Of a DNA stretch of 7,774 nt, positions 6,267 to 7,774 are shown piece by piece. A model generated the notes under the pieces. That model had not been told where the DNA came from. It did no database searches and saw only the letters and a program-made list of their open reading frames with translations. The stretch comes from an uncultured Phycisphaerales bacterium (GTDB lineage: Bacteria; Planctomycetota; Phycisphaerae; Phycisphaerales; UBA1924). Position numbers and translations under genes: made by a program. The stretch covers positions 1-7,774 of the forward strand of contig CALMQD010000200.1 of NCBI GenBank assembly GCA_937871415.1. Direction: 5' to 3'. The stretch's first letter is position 1, and each line of letters starts with the position of its first letter.

Positions 6267-6365
6267 ATCACACGCACCGGGCGCGCCTTCGAGCCGCGAC
6301 CAAGTTCAGCGAAAACCGAGTCATGCCGCCGCACGCGATGCCCGGGGACCGCGAAGGGCTTGTGG

Positions 6366-6926
6366 CTACTTCGACCACAGCGCCGCGAACACAGCGCCGG
6401 TGATCAGGCCGTAGACGACTCCGTCCACGAAGTTCAGGATCATGGCGCGCCGCGACTCCTGGAACCACATATTGCAGACGACGCCGCCGCACGCATGGGC
6501 CAGCACGCCCGCCGTGCCGAAGACCCGGAACGCGTGCGAGAACGGACCCACGGCGGGGATGCCGGCGGCCGTGCCGAGGTACGCGATGAGCACGCCGATG
6601 AAGATGTAGAACAGGAAACTCAGGATCATCGGGCGGCCCATGTTGATCGGCTTCCAGACGCGGAGGATGCCCATCGGCTCCTTCATCGCCGCCTTGCGTT
6701 CCTCCGGCGACTGCCCCTTGCACTTCTTGAAATCCGGGTAGCCGTAGACGCCGGGCGCGATGTTGTGGGCCTTGACGAGATTGCTCAGTTCGCTCTCGGC
6801 GTCGGGCGTCAGCGACTTCATGTCGTCGCCGTGGTGATTGATCGCCATCCACGCGATGGCGCTGGCGACCCACACCGCGGCCGCGGAGGCCAGGATCGGC
6901 ATCCAGTGTGCAATGATGAACTCCAT
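6366..6926 (-). CDS. Four-helix membrane protein of unknown function
   Basis: A 186-aa protein starting at ATG (6926), with a good AAGGA ribosome site 10 nt upstream on the minus strand. Hydrophobic segments suggest membrane helices at about 5-28, 98-120, 125-152 and 162-184. The polar loop 30-97 contains HHGDDMKSL, APGVYGYPDF and KEPMGILRVW, followed by NMGRPM just before helix two. The layout (one helix, polar loop with a proline-rich centre and a P-x-G-x-L-x-V-W-like strand, then three helices) resembles small uncharacterised membrane proteins I have seen in planctomycetes and proteobacteria, but I cannot name the family or a function. Cys146 and Cys151 sit near the end of helix three. The gene is convergent with the dehydratase and divergent from aroA, so it is probably transcribed alone. 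Confidence 0.8.
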   Translation of the reverse strand: MEFIIAHWMPILASAAAVWVASAIAWMAINHHGDDMKSLTPDAESELSNLVKAHNIAPGVYGYPDFKKCKGQSPEERKAAMKEPMGILRVWKPINMGRPMILSFLFYIFIGVLIAYLGTAAGIPAVGPFSHAFRVFGTAGVLAHACGGVVCNMWFQESRRAMILNFVDGVVYGLITGAVFAALWSK

Positions 6927-7099
6927 GCGCGTTGGTCCTTCAGAAGAGGGGCGAGACCGCTCGAAAACCGGCGGGCGGCAGGGACCGACGGCGGCACAGT
7001 TTCATCGATGCGGCGAGAAGATGCAAGCGTTCGAATCGTTTGCTCGTGCTCAGATCAGGGACGGCGGCGGCGGAACGCGGGCGCGCCGAATACGCTGGG

Positions 7100-7774
7100 A
7101 TGGCGATGAACGCCCGTGACCTGCTCAAGCCGCTGCGGGAGTTGCCCGACCCGCTGCCGATGCCCTCGGCGGTCGGGGTGTTCCATTGCACGATGACCCC
7201 CCCGGGGAGCAAGAGCCTGACCAACCGGGCGTTGCTCCTGGCGGCGCTGTCGTCGGGGACGAGCACGATTCGGGACGTGCTTGCGGACGCCGACGACGCG
7301 CGGGTGATGGTCCGGGCGCTGAACGCGCTCGGCGCTCGGGTCGGTGTAAACGTCGATGCGCAAGGGCGGCCGGTGGCGCGGGTCGAGGGTGTGGGCGGTC
7401 GGTGGCGACCCATCGGCACGAGCACCCGGCTGGACCTGCACAACGCGGGCACGGCCACGCGCTTCCTGGCCGCGGCGGCGCTACTTGCACCGGAGGGTTC
7501 GTCGGTCGCGATCGACGGCGATGCGCGGATGCGGGAGCGCCCCATCGGCGAACTCGCGGAACTGCTCGGGAAGCTCGGCGCGGACGTCGCGTTCGAAGGC
7601 CGTCACGGGTACCCGCCGCTGCGCATCGCGCCGCCGAAGGGGGCGTTCGACCAGCGCCCGGTGCTGCGCGTGGGACGCACAGCGTCCAGCCAGTTCATCT
7701 CGGCGCTGCTGCTGATCGGGCCGGCGCTCCCGGGCGGGCACGGCCTGCGCGTGGAGTTCACCGAAGCCCCGACC
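7100..7774 (+). CDS. aroA: 3-phosphoshikimate 1-carboxyvinyltransferase (EPSP synthase), 3' end outside window
   Basis: The frame runs from ATG (7100; a second in-frame ATG is at 7106) to the window edge, giving 225 residues, about half of the usual 430. It joins phosphoenolpyruvate to shikimate-3-phosphate in the shikimate pathway, in the cytoplasm. Substrate-binding motifs are P35-GSKS39 with K38, S39 and R43; NAGTATRF (115-122); RMRERPIG (143-150) with R147; and SSQF (196-199). These match E. coli K22/S23/R27, G96/R100, R124 and S169-S170-Q171 respectively. Phe122 replaces the proline found at E. coli position 101. No strong Shine-Dalgarno precedes either ATG, so the exact start is uncertain. 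A divergent membrane-protein gene shares the 173-bp upstream gap. Confidence 0.93.
   Translation, partial: MAMNARDLLKPLRELPDPLPMPSAVGVFHCTMTPPGSKSLTNRALLLAALSSGTSTIRDVLADADDARVMVRALNALGARVGVNVDAQGRPVARVEGVGGRWRPIGTSTRLDLHNAGTATRFLAAAALLAPEGSSVAIDGDARMRERPIGELAELLGKLGADVAFEGRHGYPPLRIAPPKGAFDQRPVLRVGRTASSQFISALLLIGPALPGGHGLRVEFTEAPT

Noticed and set aside
6927..7099. Possible divergent promoters for the membrane protein and aroA.
   Set aside because: Only weak hexamers such as TTCGAA and TTGCAT, without a well-spaced -10; not supportable.

Overview
The window is GC-rich and densely coded. It most likely comes from a planctomycete, probably of the Phycisphaerae type. That placement is an inference from three things: a small Hc1-like 'histone' gene, a fused PqqD/site-2-protease/HlyD membrane protein followed by a SecA-like ATPase, and the overall base composition. 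No rRNA, tRNA, CRISPR array, insertion sequence or attachment site was seen.

Left part (1-4247, + strand). Two genes in one orientation form a likely operon. The first runs in from beyond the left edge. It fuses a PqqD-like peptide-binding domain, a multi-pass M50 zinc metalloprotease core (HELGH) and a HlyD-type periplasmic adaptor. The second is a SecA-like motor ATPase that keeps both nucleotide-binding domains but stops about 260 residues short of ordinary SecA. It lacks the part carrying the two-helix finger, the helical wing and the C-terminal tail. Together they look like a specialised export or processing machine for a peptide or protein, and this is the most interesting content of the window. 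A 6-bp hairpin between a strong Shine-Dalgarno and the ATG of the SecA-like gene may control its translation.

Middle part (4283-6266). A trypsin-like serine protease with an export signal lies on the minus strand, convergent with the SecA-like gene. Its start region overlaps a good sigma-70-type promoter (TTGTCG-17-TATACT) that points the other way. That promoter reads into a roughly 240-nt leader with two hairpins, then a 64-aa Hc1-like protein, then, after two more hairpins, a FabZ-type 3-hydroxyacyl-ACP dehydratase with a histidine-rich N-terminal extension.

Right part (6366-7774). A conserved-looking four-helix membrane protein of unknown function lies on the minus strand. It is divergent from the 5' half of aroA (EPSP synthase, shikimate pathway), which runs off the right edge. 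The 99-bp convergent gap at 6267-6365 and the 173-bp divergent gap at 6927-7099 hold no clear terminator or promoter that I can support.
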